A stretch of 64,000 nt of DNA from Burkholderia lata (GCF_902499335.1 NZ_CABVQK010000005.1:310001-374000); one strand, 5' to 3'; positions 43,489 to 52,695 are shown, counted from the stretch's first letter. Notes: generated by a model from the sequence alone, not told the origin. A program made the numbers and translations.

Positions 43489-44340
43489 GTGCAATACAAC
43501 CTCTGCATCGTCCGCGCGCCGGACAACCCGAATACGGCGGCGTTCGACGAGCTCGCGGAAGTCATCGCATACGGCCTGCGCGATCTCGGCCACGACGTGT
43601 ACATGAACGACAACAATGTGATGCCGGACGCGCGCAACATTCTGATCGGCTGCCACCACGCCGAGCCGAGTTCGATCACGCACGTGCCAGCCGACACGAT
43701 CGTCGTCAACACAGAGCAGATTCACGTGGACGAGTGCGAATGGAACGAGCGCATCTATTTCTGGACGTCGCGTTTCTCGACCTGGGACTACAGCGAGCGC
43801 AATCTCGCGAAGCTTCACAGCGTCGGAATAAGCGATACTCACTATTTGAAACTCGGTTTTCATCCGGCGTTGCGCCGTATTCCTGCGAATGTCGAGCAGG
43901 ACATCGACGTCCTGTTCTACGGCTCGATCGGGCCGCGCCGACAGGCCGTGCTGGACGGACTGGCCGCGCGCGGGTTGACTGTGCATTCAGTCTACGGCGT
44001 TTACGGGGAAGCCCGCGACGCGCTGATCGCACGCGCGAAAGTCGTGCTGAACCTGCATCACTATGCGTCGCACATCTTCGAGATCGTGCGCGTGTTCTAC
44101 CTGATGACGAACAGCAAGGCGATCGTTGGCGAAGTGTCGGCGACGACCGCTGTCGATTCCGACTATATGGGCGGATTCCGCGCGGCACCTTATGACGCAC
44201 TCGTAGATGCGTGCGTCGAGCTGGTTCGGGATGTCGAGCAACGTCGCAGGCTGGAAGCGGCGGCGCTGGAAACGATCATCCAGATTCCGCAGTCGCGTAT
44301 GCTGGCGCCATTGCTGGGCAATCGAACAACTTCGCGATGA
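43489..44340 (+). CDS. Glycosyltransferase (GT-B type, glycosyl-transferase-1-like)
   Basis: 283 residues from GTG. No signal peptide. C-terminal half has the donor-binding half of a GT-B fold: DIDVLFYGSIGPRR near 137-150, VYGVYGEARDALIARAKVVLNLHHY, where AKVVLNLHHY is characteristic, then the FEIVRVFYLMTNSKAIVGE segment that contains the E-x7-E-like region. The N-terminal half (DELAEVIAYGLRDLGHDV) is the acceptor side. Such proteins modify surface proteins or polysaccharide; next to a TPR-glycosyltransferase fragment and a type I secretion relic it may have glycosylated a secreted adhesin. Appears intact. Confidence 0.8.
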   Translation: MQYNLCIVRAPDNPNTAAFDELAEVIAYGLRDLGHDVYMNDNNVMPDARNILIGCHHAEPSSITHVPADTIVVNTEQIHVDECEWNERIYFWTSRFSTWDYSERNLAKLHSVGISDTHYLKLGFHPALRRIPANVEQDIDVLFYGSIGPRRQAVLDGLAARGLTVHSVYGVYGEARDALIARAKVVLNLHHYASHIFEIVRVFYLMTNSKAIVGEVSATTAVDSDYMGGFRAAPYDALVDACVELVRDVEQRRRLEAAALETIIQIPQSRMLAPLLGNRTTSR

Positions 44341-44508
44341 AAGAACGCGCCACCATCCTGTGTCGAAGCGGCAACCGGATGCCGGGCTGTCGATTTGAGT
44401 TTCGTCGCTTGCAGATAATGTGAGCCAGCCGGGATAGAAGCAAGCGCCTGATCGAGACCGTCTCGCCCAGCTCAATATCAATCGGCAATTCCAGGAGCGC
44501 TATGACGC

Positions 44509-45000
44509 TCAGATTCGCGTTCGCTTGAGTGCCGACGCTACCTCCTCCCGCACCTCCGACACAGAATCCCCGGATGCTCGCTCCAAAGCCGGGATTGCCA
44601 CCGGGTCCCGCAGTCTCCCCAACTCAAATGCAGCCCAGTATCGAGTGCCAGGGCGTGGCGACACAAGTGCCGCAACACACGGGGACGTGAGTGCCGACCA
44701 GTCTGGCTCGACGATCGCCTCGAGCGCATGACACAGGTTTCGCATAACCTCGCCAGGGTCGCCCAAACACGCCCGATCAAGAATCAAAGGGACGGCGGCC
44801 CACAGCTTCCGTTCCGCTGCCACACTCCACAATGCCGCGTACGGGTAAGCAACCCGGTGCCAATACTCTTTGTCATTCCAACATGGGTCGGCCTCGTCGG
44901 CCAGTGGTGGAACGGCGACCAGTTCATTCAGCACTTCGGCGTCCGACAACTTGGCGAGTGTGGCCGCCAGGTCATCGATGATCTGATAGGGCATCGTCAT
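44509..45000 (-). CDS. HEAT-repeat protein
   Basis: About 163 residues from ATG 45000 (44994 is also possible; a more distal ATG at 45054 adds a basic stretch). All-helical, with HEAT-like pairs (WAAVPLILDRACLGDPGEVMRNLCHALEA and a C-terminal YWAAFELGRLRDPVAIPALERAS, whose RDPVAIPALE core is diagnostic). No signal peptide. Small stand-alone HEAT proteins often serve as immunity proteins or adaptors; this is inference only. It shares orientation with the GT25 gene upstream and is separated by about 200 non-coding bases. It ends in a region without other genes (44341-44508). Confidence 0.7.
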   Translation of the reverse strand: MTMPYQIIDDLAATLAKLSDAEVLNELVAVPPLADEADPCWNDKEYWHRVAYPYAALWSVAAERKLWAAVPLILDRACLGDPGEVMRNLCHALEAIVEPDWSALTSPCVAALVSPRPGTRYWAAFELGRLRDPVAIPALERASGDSVSEVREEVASALKRTRI

Positions 45001-45206
45001 ATTCAGAGGCTTGCGTTTAGCGGCTACGGTCCTTTTGACGGCTTCCTTCAACACTTTCGGGTCGCTTCGGCCTGCGGCTTAGCGTACGTAAAAGTCCGTC
45101 TCGTGAGGGCCCCCCTCATAGACGGTACTGGTCTTGTACTTACCCCCGACGCGGAAACCAGGCGAAAACACTAACGTGATTATGCAACCCGGCCTCTCCA
45201 GTGAGC

Positions 45207-46097
45207 TCAAAGGTCAGGCCGCACGCTCGTGCGAAAGCGTTCATATGCCCGCATTCCCAGTCGGTACTCCGGCGAGGTTTCAAGCGGAGCCGCATACCTT
45301 TCCATCTTCGCCTCGAGTTCCGTCAGGTTGAGGCGGTGGTCGCCTGCGAACAGGAGGCGCCGAAACAGGCTGATCCATTCGACCGGCACCGGGTCAACCA
45401 GCTCGGACGGAGCATGATCGATAGTGGATGAAATTTCGCTGTGCGGCGTCGCCAGAAACGGTATGAGTATTTTTCCTTCCAGTTCGCCTGTGTCCATCCA
45501 GTGTTTGTACAACACATCGATCGGGACATCGGGTTGATCACGCAGGGTCGAAAAAAGACTGCGCAGAGTCCGCTTTCCTGCGGGAGTCACAATGTAGGCC
45601 GCGGCGGACCATGAATATATGCCTCTGGCATCGAGGATGTCGACGGAGGACAAATTGAAGCGTCCGGAATCGTCCTTTCCAGATGGAGACGAGCGCCAGG
45701 TCATTCGACTATCCGCTTTCGCCAGCAGAAGCGGCAGAAATCTCCACGCGAACCCACACTCGAGAAACACGATATCCGTTGTCGGCTCGTCCTCCATGAA
45801 ATTCTGCATGGCTTCGTTCGTCACGATATCGGGGAAAGCCTGGCTGATTTCAACATCATCTTCCAAAATGATCGTCGAAGACTCCGCATCCCCGCCATCT
45901 ATTATTTTTTCATGGGACTGCCGACATGCCCATGTTCCATTTTTCAGTGCCGCATCGAATGGGCCAGCAGTCTCGCCGTCCACGGCAGCGAACCGCCGTA
46001 TCATCGATGCGAGACCGAGCGCATGAATCTGTTTCTCGATACGGGTGCGCCGCGCAACCGATCGATCAAGGTTAATGTAGTAGCCGTCCAATGACAT
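45207..46097 (-). CDS. GT25-family glycosyltransferase
   Basis: 296 residues. GT25 members transfer sugars to LPS or protein. Visible: YYINLDRSVARRTRIEKQ at 6-23 (NLDRS-xxR nucleotide region), GTWACRQSHEKII at 54-66 (the G-xx-xC-xxSH motif) and E79-D80-D81 (metal-binding DxD-type), then AAYIVTPAGKRTL near 178. No transmembrane segment. Start ATG 46097 lies 65 bases after the end of the broken peptide reading frame (to 46163 if its amber codon is ignored), so the two may have been one operon: peptide first, glycosyltransferase second. Appears intact. Confidence 0.85.
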   Translation of the reverse strand: MSLDGYYINLDRSVARRTRIEKQIHALGLASMIRRFAAVDGETAGPFDAALKNGTWACRQSHEKIIDGGDAESSTIILEDDVEISQAFPDIVTNEAMQNFMEDEPTTDIVFLECGFAWRFLPLLLAKADSRMTWRSSPSGKDDSGRFNLSSVDILDARGIYSWSAAAYIVTPAGKRTLRSLFSTLRDQPDVPIDVLYKHWMDTGELEGKILIPFLATPHSEISSTIDHAPSELVDPVPVEWISLFRRLLFAGDHRLNLTELEAKMERYAAPLETSPEYRLGMRAYERFRTSVRPDL

Positions 46098-46173
46098 CCA
46101 AACTCCCGCTATGGTTCGACATGCTGACGAGGCATGTCGTATTTCGTGAATGGCGTGATCCGCCTATTCCAGT

Positions 46174-46249
46174 CCGCCGCCGCTTTCCGCAGTCACCGTA
46201 TTCGACGAACCCGTCAGGTTCAACGACGCACCTGACTAAACGTCGAAAT
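46174..46249 (-). repeat. Copy B of the short coding repeat
   Basis: Pairs with copy A at 42441-42518 in the same orientation. On the minus strand it reads FDV-stop-SGASLNLTGSSNTVT then AESGGGLE-stop. The two copies flank a 3.7-kb segment with the glycosyltransferases and HEAT gene. The length and identity would allow deletion by recombination. Confidence 0.65.
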
Positions 46250-46355
46250 CGGTGTTGTCCGGCGACACGGTAACGTTCGGTTGCGTCACCTGGTAGGTAT
46301 TCGTTCCGTTTGATTGAAGGCCGGCAACATCATTGACAGATGCACTGGTCGACAT
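46236..46355 (-). pseudogene. Short Thr/Ser/Asn-rich peptide, interrupted by amber codon
   Basis: ATG at 46355 has an excellent ribosome site (GAGGAG seven bases upstream). The 39-residue product begins MSTSASVNDVAGLQSNG and ends SPDNTDFDV, then TAG. Copy A has CAG (Gln) at exactly that codon, and if the TAG is ignored the frame continues 23 more residues (SGASLNLTGSSNTVTAESGG, then GLE) to a second stop at about 46163. A single C-to-T change therefore explains the stop. The sequence resembles the head of an RTX/beta-solenoid type I-secreted protein, most of which appears deleted; alternatively it is a complete small secreted peptide of about 62 residues. Confidence 0.6.
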
Positions 46356-47311
46356 TATTTGCTCCTCGATCGTGTGTGGTTTCGTTCGACGCAGGACGTA
46401 AAGCATCATGCTGGCGACGCGCTCTACACCATCGGCATTCCACTTCATACCTTTGACGTTTTACAGGCGGCCTTGCTTTTATTTAGTATGATTAAACATT
46501 TACAAAACTGCTTCACGACGTTCCTGTCTCGTCGTCGCACTCCCTCCAGGATCAGACCGTTCCTCGACACCGACGCAGCCTTGACCCTCTGGTTTGCGCG
46601 CGCCGGAACCGGAATGTATTCGCCCACGCGTTTCTTTCATTTTCATTCGTTACATTCATTCCGGAAGGGTCGAGATCGATCGCCATCGATATTCTCAACT
46701 CACTGCGCACCTTTCACGACTAACGCATTCCGATACAGAAAGTGTTCCGATCATGAAATGAAACAACAACCAGCGTCAACGAGTAACAGAAAGTATTTTT
46801 TAAAGCAATGTCAGATAATTCATGCTTTTCACCAAACTGGAGGCGATGTCTGGTAGACGATCGGGCTCTGGCGCGACGTTGCCTGCTTCCGCATCGAGTT
46901 GCCCAGCAACAGGATCCGGCATTCTCCGATCGCTGCTCATCAACGCTCGCAGCCCGTTCGCCCATATCGTTCCGTCTGGTCGGAACCAGAGTCTCCGCAA
47001 TCCCCAGCTCGCGTTCCCTGAACTACCCACGCATGATTGAAGAGCCAACGCATGCAAACCACGCAAACATGATTAATTTGAAAACCATGAATTTTCAAAT
47101 GACAGGTGACAAACAAATTAATACATGAACAAAATTAAATAATTTGACCGTACGACACCCCGAACGCTAATTTCCAATGCTTCTTCATGAAAAACCATCT
47201 TTCTTTCAAGTTTCCTTCATGACTCAATGAAAATCTTTCATATGAAAGAAAGGTGTGGCAAAGGCGCGGGGGAAAACTACAAGAGACCGTCGTGGACACT
47301 CCGATAGAAAT
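46356..47311. other. AT-rich stretch without supported genes
   Basis: Nearly 1 kb between the peptide start and the type I secretion fragments, with marked drops in GC (46450-46520, 47050-47160). Short open frames on both strands have no recognisable motif. Probably decayed coding sequence and intergenic DNA of the island; the peptide's promoter should lie in its first 150 bases. Confidence 0.55.
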
Positions 47312-47545
47312 GAAGCATCTACGCATGCTCCAATCGATCCGGCGCTGGCCTGCCTGGTGACCATTGCGAGACTCCACGGCATCGCGACGGATGCCGCCCA
47401 GCTTCGCCATGCCGCTGCGCGAGGTGATCAGCCTTTCGACGCCGCTGCCCGCGCTCTGCCTGGACCGGAGCGGCAAGCACTCCATCATCGCCCGTCGCCA
47501 GCAGGACGCCATCCTGTCGTTCGAAGCCCATGCCACGCAGGCAGG
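47312..47545 (+). pseudogene. Fragment of HlyB-type ABC exporter, N-terminal C39-like domain
   Basis: One frame reads DPALACLVTIARLHGIATDAAQLRH, whose core LACLVTIARLHGIA is the usual start of HlyB/LapB-type C39-like domains; a second frame then gives TPLPALCLDRSGKHSIIARR, the later part of the same domain. About 40 residues between them are missing and the frame changes at the junction near 47436. The membrane and ATPase domains are absent altogether. Next to HlyD and TolC fragments in the correct order, so this is the remnant of a type I secretion operon. Confidence 0.65.
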
Positions 47546-47883
47546 CGGAAGTCGACGCTGCCGTTGAAAACAAGGACGTGGGCTTCCTGAAGGTCGGCCA
47601 GCGTGCGGCGGTCAAGCTCGACGCGTTTCCCTATACGCGGTACGGCATGATCGAGGGGACCGTCGTCAGCCTGTCTCGCGACGCAGTGCAGGACAAGAAG
47701 CTCGGCCTCTCGTTCACGGTTCAAATCCGGCTGAAATCGAACAGGATCTGGATCGACAGCCGATGGATATCGCTCTCGCCCGGCATGAGTGCGAAAGCGG
47801 ACGTCACGACGGGCCGGCAATCGGTCGCCCGCTATCTGGTCGGGCCGCTCGTGGAAAGCGCGCAGGAGAGCCTGCATGAACGC
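47542..47883 (+). pseudogene. C-terminal fragment of HlyD-type membrane fusion protein
   Basis: About 114 residues: QAEVDAAVENKDVGFLKVGQ, then VKLDAFPYTRYGMIEGTV, LGLSFTVQIRL, and the ending LSPGMSAKADVTTGRQSVARYL, where the blocks AxVxNKDxGFxxxGQ and YTRYGxxxGxV are diagnostic of the HlyD C-terminal half. The N-terminal membrane anchor and coiled coil are absent. The family's usual stop after ESL-x-ER is missing, and the frame stays open through the TolC fragment. It overlaps the TolC start by eight bases. Confidence 0.75.
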
Positions 47884-48553
47884 TATCCGGATCGGGGCCG
47901 GCGTGCTGGCGGCCGGCCTGGTCATCGCGACGCCCGGATGGGCATTCGACCCGTTGATGACCCACAGCGTCGTGCCGGCGTCGCCGGCCGCGGGCATGCC
48001 GGGCGCAGGCAAGGGCGTCTGCACGTTCGGCGCACTGGCCTCGCCGCTGAGATTGCAGGAAGCAGTCGAGCGCGCGCTTTGCAACCATCCGAAAACACGT
48101 CAGGCGTGGGCCAACGTGAAGATCCAGGCAGCAGCCGTGGGCGTCGGACGTGCCGCGTTCCTGCCGACGCTCAACGGCAGCTGGCAAGGCACGCAGGACG
48201 TCGCGCACAACCATGTGACGGGGTATCCGCAATACGATTCGAACTATCAGACCCGCCTTCAGAACGCGAGCGTGTCGCTCAGTTGGGTCCTGTACGACTT
48301 TGGCGGCCGCTCGGCCTCGCTGCGGAACGCGACGGAACTACTGGCCGCGGCCCAGGCCAATCAGTTGGCGACATTGCAGACGGAATTCGCGGCCGTCGCC
48401 AAGGATTTTTACGCGGCACAGGCCTCGCAAGGCTCGCTGTCTGCAGCTCGGGAAGTCGAGCGCACGGCACTAGCCAGCGCCGAGGCCGCGACCGCACGCG
48501 TCGAACGCGGCCTCGGCGCGATCGGAACAGGGAGCAAGCGTGCGGTTGATTGA
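47876..48553 (+). pseudogene. N-terminal fragment of TolC-family outer membrane protein
   Basis: 225 residues, about half a TolC-type protein. A signal peptide (to about WAFD near 22) precedes the first TolC repeat: LRLQEAVERALCNHPKTRQA, VGVGRAAFLPTLNGS, YDFGGRSASLRNATELL and the long helix ending at GLGAIGTG. The protein then stops with an unrelated SKRAVD tail at 48553, only 35 bases from the end of the opposing gene, so the second half is lost by deletion. The surviving part has no internal stop or frameshift. Could not form a working channel. Confidence 0.8.
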
Positions 48554-48588
48554 TTACCGCACGCAGCCCTCTCGATCCCGCCCGAACC

Positions 48589-49776
48589 TCACCTCGGCAA
48601 CGTCCGCAACGAAGAAGGCCCGCCCGTCAGCGCGATCCGCTTGCCCGTATCGCGCAGCTTGCCGCCTTCCACCGCATAGAGCGCGAGCTGCCGCTCGACG
48701 TTGAACTGCACGATCACGTGCCGGCTGTCGGCCGTGAACACGATGCCTTGCGCGGCTTCGCCGCCGGGCAACTCGCTCACCTTCACGGCCTGCCCGTTGC
48801 GGATTTCGAACAGCAGCACCTTGCCGATCTTGTGGCGGCCCGGGTTATCGGCCGTCAGGTTCGAGCCGTCCATCGCCTGCACGGCGATCCACTTGCCGTT
48901 CGGCGAGATCGCGACGCCTTCCGGCAGCGACGGCACCGTCAGGTACTGGACCGTGCGGAACGGCACGCGCGACACGTCGATCAGCGCGACGGTATCGGCA
49001 TCGCCCGCAAGGGTGCCCGCATAGCCCGGCAGCCCCGCGAGACCGACGTTGCTGACGACGGCCCAGCGGTTGTCGCTCGACACGTCGATCGTGTAAGGCG
49101 CGACGCCGGTGCTCAGGCGCGACCCGCTGTCGGTCACCTTGCCGTCGTCGACGTTCAGCACCGCGATGCCCTGCTCGTCGCGCAGCGACACGAGCGCATG
49201 CTTGCCGTCGTGCGTGAAGCTGATCCCGGCCAGCCGCTTCTTGCCGATCCTCAGGCTGCCGTCGAGCGTCACCTGCGTGCCGTCGATGCGCAGGATCGAC
49301 ACGCTGCCGTCGACGTTCGCGACCAGCGCGAGCTTGCCCGAGCGGTCGATCGCGATCCCTTGCGGATGCGTGCCGAGTTCGATGCGCGTGATCGCGGGCG
49401 GCGCGGCGTCGAGACTCACGACCTGCAGGAACGTGTCGAACACGAGCTGCTTCGCGGCCGTGTCGTAGCGCGTCGGCGCGCCGACGAGTGCGAGCTTCGC
49501 GTCGGGCGTGATCGCGACGGCCTGCGGCGGGCCCTGGATCCCGTTCTCGACGTCGACCTGTAGCGCGACCTTCGGCGGAAACGTGCTGGCGTCGAGCAGC
49601 GTCAGCGTGTCGGCGGGCGGCGAAGCCAGATAGGTGTCGCGGCCTTCGACGCGCTGGTACTTGCCGTCGTTGCCGGACACGATCCAGTCGGCGGCGTGCG
49701 CGGCAACGGCCGTCGTGGCGAGGGTCAGCGCGGCGAGCAGGCGCGCGCTGCGCGGGCGAAAAGGATTCGAATGCAT
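48589..49776 (-). CDS. Exported YncE-like beta-propeller protein
   Basis: 395 residues. Signal peptide at the N-terminus (ARLLAALTLATTAVAAHA, cleavage before ADW near 31), then repeated blades of the 40-residue beta-propeller type (PQAVAITPDAKLALVGA; PQGIAIDRSGKLALVAN; LAGISFTHDGKHALVS; PEGVAISPNGKWIAVQ; AQGIVFTADSRHVIVQ), as in YncE and surface-layer/lactonase-like propellers. ATG at 49776 is the start by the signal peptide; the frame is open further but not protein-like. Periplasmic; probably a binding or scaffold protein. It runs in the same direction as the M81 gene, whose stop lies 127 bases upstream, and may be the last gene of that operon or separate. Confidence 0.85.
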   Translation of the reverse strand: MHSNPFRPRSARLLAALTLATTAVAAHAADWIVSGNDGKYQRVEGRDTYLASPPADTLTLLDASTFPPKVALQVDVENGIQGPPQAVAITPDAKLALVGAPTRYDTAAKQLVFDTFLQVVSLDAAPPAITRIELGTHPQGIAIDRSGKLALVANVDGSVSILRIDGTQVTLDGSLRIGKKRLAGISFTHDGKHALVSLRDEQGIAVLNVDDGKVTDSGSRLSTGVAPYTIDVSSDNRWAVVSNVGLAGLPGYAGTLAGDADTVALIDVSRVPFRTVQYLTVPSLPEGVAISPNGKWIAVQAMDGSNLTADNPGRHKIGKVLLFEIRNGQAVKVSELPGGEAAQGIVFTADSRHVIVQFNVERQLALYAVEGGKLRDTGKRIALTGGPSSLRTLPR

Positions 49777-49903
49777 GGCGGTCGGTTCTCCGGATCGGTT
49801 GCGGACGCAATGAATGGCTCGACCCTGCTGCTCGACGGGTCGATGCCATCGCATGATGCCCGAAAGCCGGCGAATCCGGCGTCTCGCACCCGGTTCGTTT
49901 CGG

Positions 49904-51409
49904 TCAATCCGCCCGTCGCGCGCCGGACCACGACCACTCGCCGACGTCGTCGAGCGGATACACGGGCCGCGCAAGCCGCTCGTAGCGGAACAGCCCGTAG
50001 TCCGAACCCGTCACGCCGCGGCTGTCGCACTCGACCAGCGCGGCCGCGATCGGCACGAACACCGGCCGGCAATACATCCGCGACTTCAGCAGCAGGAAGC
50101 GCGCGCGGCGCGGATCGACGCCGACGCTCTCGAACACGCCGAGATCCCACGGCTCCTGCGTACGCTCGGTGATGACCAGCGTGGCCGCGCCGATGTCGAG
50201 CACGGCCGTGCGGCCCATGTACGCACGCTGGCCCGTGTAAGTCGGCCCCGTGATCACGTATTCGCCGTCGGTGAGCGCGCGCACGATGCCGGTCGCGCGA
50301 AACGGCTCTCGCCGCACACCGCCGTGCGACGGCATGCGGTTGCCGACCGGTACCGTGACGGTCGCGCCGACACCCGCGTCGATCAATGCCGCGACGGCCT
50401 GCGGGTCGCACAATGGCCCGCTGACGATGCCGTCGAGGCCTTGCGCGAGCGCGGCCTCGAGCAGATCCATCGTGTCGCACGGGCCGCCCGACATGCAGTT
50501 GTCGCCGTGATCGAGCATCAGCACCGGGCGATCCGCGCCGTGTGCGAGCGCCGCGGCCTGCGAGACCGATTCGGCGAGCGGCGCGCTGCGGTAGACGAAC
50601 GCGTCGCGCTCGTCCCAGATCTGCCGCGCGATACGCTCGGCCACCGCGTCGGCCGCCGCCCGGTCGCCATCGGCCACCACGACCACACTGATGCAAGGCG
50701 CGGGAATGTCCGCGAGCGAGAAGCCGGGCAGCACCGATACCGCGAGCATCCCGTCAGCCTCGGCCGCGCGTGCGGCCTCCACCGCGCGTTGCATCGCGCC
50801 TTCCGCGCTCGCGCTGCGCAGCGTCGACGCCATCAGCGGCGGCTGCCGCCACGCGAGCACCGGCCGCGCGCGGCCATGCAGCCGGTCGAGCAGCACGCGC
50901 GCCGCATGCTCGCCCGTCTCGTACATGTCGACGTGCGGATAGGTCTTGAAACTGACGATCACGTCCGCGTGATCGACCATCTTCTGCGTGACGTTCGCGT
51001 GCAGGTCGAGCGCGACCGCGATCGGCGCGCCGGGCAGCGCCGCGCGCACGCGTTCGAGCAGGTCGCCCTCGCCGTCTGCGCTCTGCTCGGCGACCATCGC
51101 GCCGTGCAAGTCGAGCATCACGGCGTCGCAGCCGGGCGCCGCCGCGACGATCGCGTCGCAGATCGCCGCATATGCATCGGCCGCGACCGGCCCGCTCGGG
51201 TTCGCGGCCGCCGATACGGGCGTCACGATCTCGGCGCCTTCCCGCTCGGCCGCGTCGAGAAACGCAGCCATCGCGGTGCGCATCCCGCGATTCGCGCGAT
51301 GCGCATCGTCGCCCCAGTCGGGGCCATGGCGGCCGAACGCGGCGAGCGGCGTCGGCACCGGCGAGAACGTGTTGGTTTCGTGGTTCATCCGCGCGATCAG
51401 GAATTTCAT
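49904..51409 (-). CDS. M81-family (MlrC-like) metallopeptidase
   Basis: 501 residues, cytoplasmic. The start RMNHETNTFSP (7-17) and the later LDLHGAM (near 101), LDLHANVT (near 131), LDHGDNCMSGGPCD (near 312) and SHGGVRR blocks are the conserved features of the MlrC/M81 family, first known from microcystin degradation but widespread in bacteria that never meet microcystin. It likely hydrolyses a modified peptide or amide. Start ATG overlaps the M20 hydrolase stop by four bases (ATGA), so it belongs to the transporter operon. Confidence 0.88.
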   Translation of the reverse strand: MKFLIARMNHETNTFSPVPTPLAAFGRHGPDWGDDAHRANRGMRTAMAAFLDAAEREGAEIVTPVSAAANPSGPVAADAYAAICDAIVAAAPGCDAVMLDLHGAMVAEQSADGEGDLLERVRAALPGAPIAVALDLHANVTQKMVDHADVIVSFKTYPHVDMYETGEHAARVLLDRLHGRARPVLAWRQPPLMASTLRSASAEGAMQRAVEAARAAEADGMLAVSVLPGFSLADIPAPCISVVVVADGDRAAADAVAERIARQIWDERDAFVYRSAPLAESVSQAAALAHGADRPVLMLDHGDNCMSGGPCDTMDLLEAALAQGLDGIVSGPLCDPQAVAALIDAGVGATVTVPVGNRMPSHGGVRREPFRATGIVRALTDGEYVITGPTYTGQRAYMGRTAVLDIGAATLVITERTQEPWDLGVFESVGVDPRRARFLLLKSRMYCRPVFVPIAAALVECDSRGVTGSDYGLFRYERLARPVYPLDDVGEWSWSGARRAD

Positions 51410-52695
51410 CGTGCGCGGCCCTCCGCGATCCCGGCGGCACCCAGCATCGCATGCAGCAACACGTTGCAGCCGGCCTCCAGATGCGCGGGATCGGCGTCCT
51501 CGATCTCGTTGTGGCTGATCCCGTCCTTGCATGGCACGAAGATCATCGCGGTCGGCGCGACGCGCGCGAGATACACGGCGTCGTGGCCCGCCCCGCTGAT
51601 CACGTTCATCGACGACAGCCCGAGCGCGCCCGCGCCCGCGCGAACCTGCTCGACCAGCGTCGCGTCGAACGGCTGCGGCGGGAAGTACACGACCTGCTCG
51701 ACGTCGATCGGCATGCCGGCCGATGCGCCCAGGTCGGTGCACGCCGCCCGCAGGTCGGCATCCATCGCCGCAAGCGTCGCATCGTCGGCCGCGCGCAGGT
51801 CGACGGTCAGCGTCACGCGGCCCGGAATCACGTTGCGCGAATTCGGGTGCACGTCGACCCAGCCGACCGTGCCGCGTCCATGCGGCGGATGCGCGCACGC
51901 GATGTCGTTCACCTTGCGCACGAGATCGGACGCGACGAGCAGCGCGTCGCGCCGCAGCGCCATCGGCGTCGGGCCGGCGTGCGCCTCCATGCCGTGCACG
52001 GTCACGTCATACCAGCGCTGCCCGAGCGCACCCTCGACCACGCCGATCGTCGTATCGTGCGCCTCCAGCACCGGGCCCTGCTCGATATGCGCTTCGAAAT
52101 ACGCGCCGACCGGATGCGCGCCGCGCCCGTCGTTCGCATCGCCCGCATAGCCGATCGCAGCCAGCGCGTCGCGCACCGACACGCCGTCGCGGTCGCACTG
52201 CGCGAGCGCATGGTCGAGCGTGAACGCGCCCGCGAACACGCCGGAGCCCATCATCACGGGCACGAAGCGCGAGCCTTCCTCGTTGGTCCACACCGCGACC
52301 TCGAGCGGCGCGCGCGTGCGTACACCCGCGTCGTCGAGCGTGCGCAGCACTTCGAGACCCGCGAGCACGCCGTAGTTGCCGTCGAACTTGCCGCCGGTCG
52401 GCTGCGTGTCGATATGGCTGCCCGTCGTCACGGGCGGCAGGTCGTCGCGTTCGCCCGCGCGCCGCGCGAAGATGTTGCCGATCGCGTCGACGCGCACCGT
52501 GCAGCCGGTTTCCTTCGCCCACGCGGTGAACAGGTCGCGGGCCTCGCGATCGAGTTCGGTGAGCGCGAGGCGGCACACGCCCCCTTTGTCGGTCGCGCCG
52601 ATCCGCGCGAGACGCATCAGACTGTCCCACAGCCGCGCGCCGTCGACGCGCAAGCCGGACGCCGCGACGCCCGATGTCGAATCCTGAACTTGCAT
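51406..52695 (-). CDS. M20-family Zn amidohydrolase (allantoate/N-carbamoyl amino acid type)
   Basis: 429 residues from ATG 52695 (AGGAA upstream; a more distal ATG at 52713 is less likely). Metal-ligand blocks of the M20 N-carbamoylase/allantoate amidohydrolase group are clear: TTGSHIDTQPTGGKFDGNYGV (core SHIDTQPTGGKFDG), WTNEEGSRFVPVMMGS, EAHIEQGPVLE, GMEAHAGPTPM, NSRNVIPGRV and the terminal SGAGHDAVYLA, KDGISHNEIE. Known activities: beta-ureidopropionase, L-carbamoylase, allantoate amidohydrolase. Coupled to the M81 gene by ATGA and 34 bases after LivF, implying that the transporter imports its substrate, perhaps an N-carbamoyl or ureido compound. Confidence 0.9.
   Translation of the reverse strand: MQVQDSTSGVAASGLRVDGARLWDSLMRLARIGATDKGGVCRLALTELDREARDLFTAWAKETGCTVRVDAIGNIFARRAGERDDLPPVTTGSHIDTQPTGGKFDGNYGVLAGLEVLRTLDDAGVRTRAPLEVAVWTNEEGSRFVPVMMGSGVFAGAFTLDHALAQCDRDGVSVRDALAAIGYAGDANDGRGAHPVGAYFEAHIEQGPVLEAHDTTIGVVEGALGQRWYDVTVHGMEAHAGPTPMALRRDALLVASDLVRKVNDIACAHPPHGRGTVGWVDVHPNSRNVIPGRVTLTVDLRAADDATLAAMDADLRAACTDLGASAGMPIDVEQVVYFPPQPFDATLVEQVRAGAGALGLSSMNVISGAGHDAVYLARVAPTAMIFVPCKDGISHNEIEDADPAHLEAGCNVLLHAMLGAAGIAEGRAR

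Noticed and set aside
46800..47066. Open frames on both strands in the AT-rich stretch (for example minus strand 46800-47066)
   Set aside because: One has a protein-like segment but no motif, ribosome site or family that I recognise; too weak to call a gene.
47135..47536. 133-residue minus-strand frame opposite the HlyB fragment
   Set aside because: Antisense to recognisable exporter sequence and without motifs.
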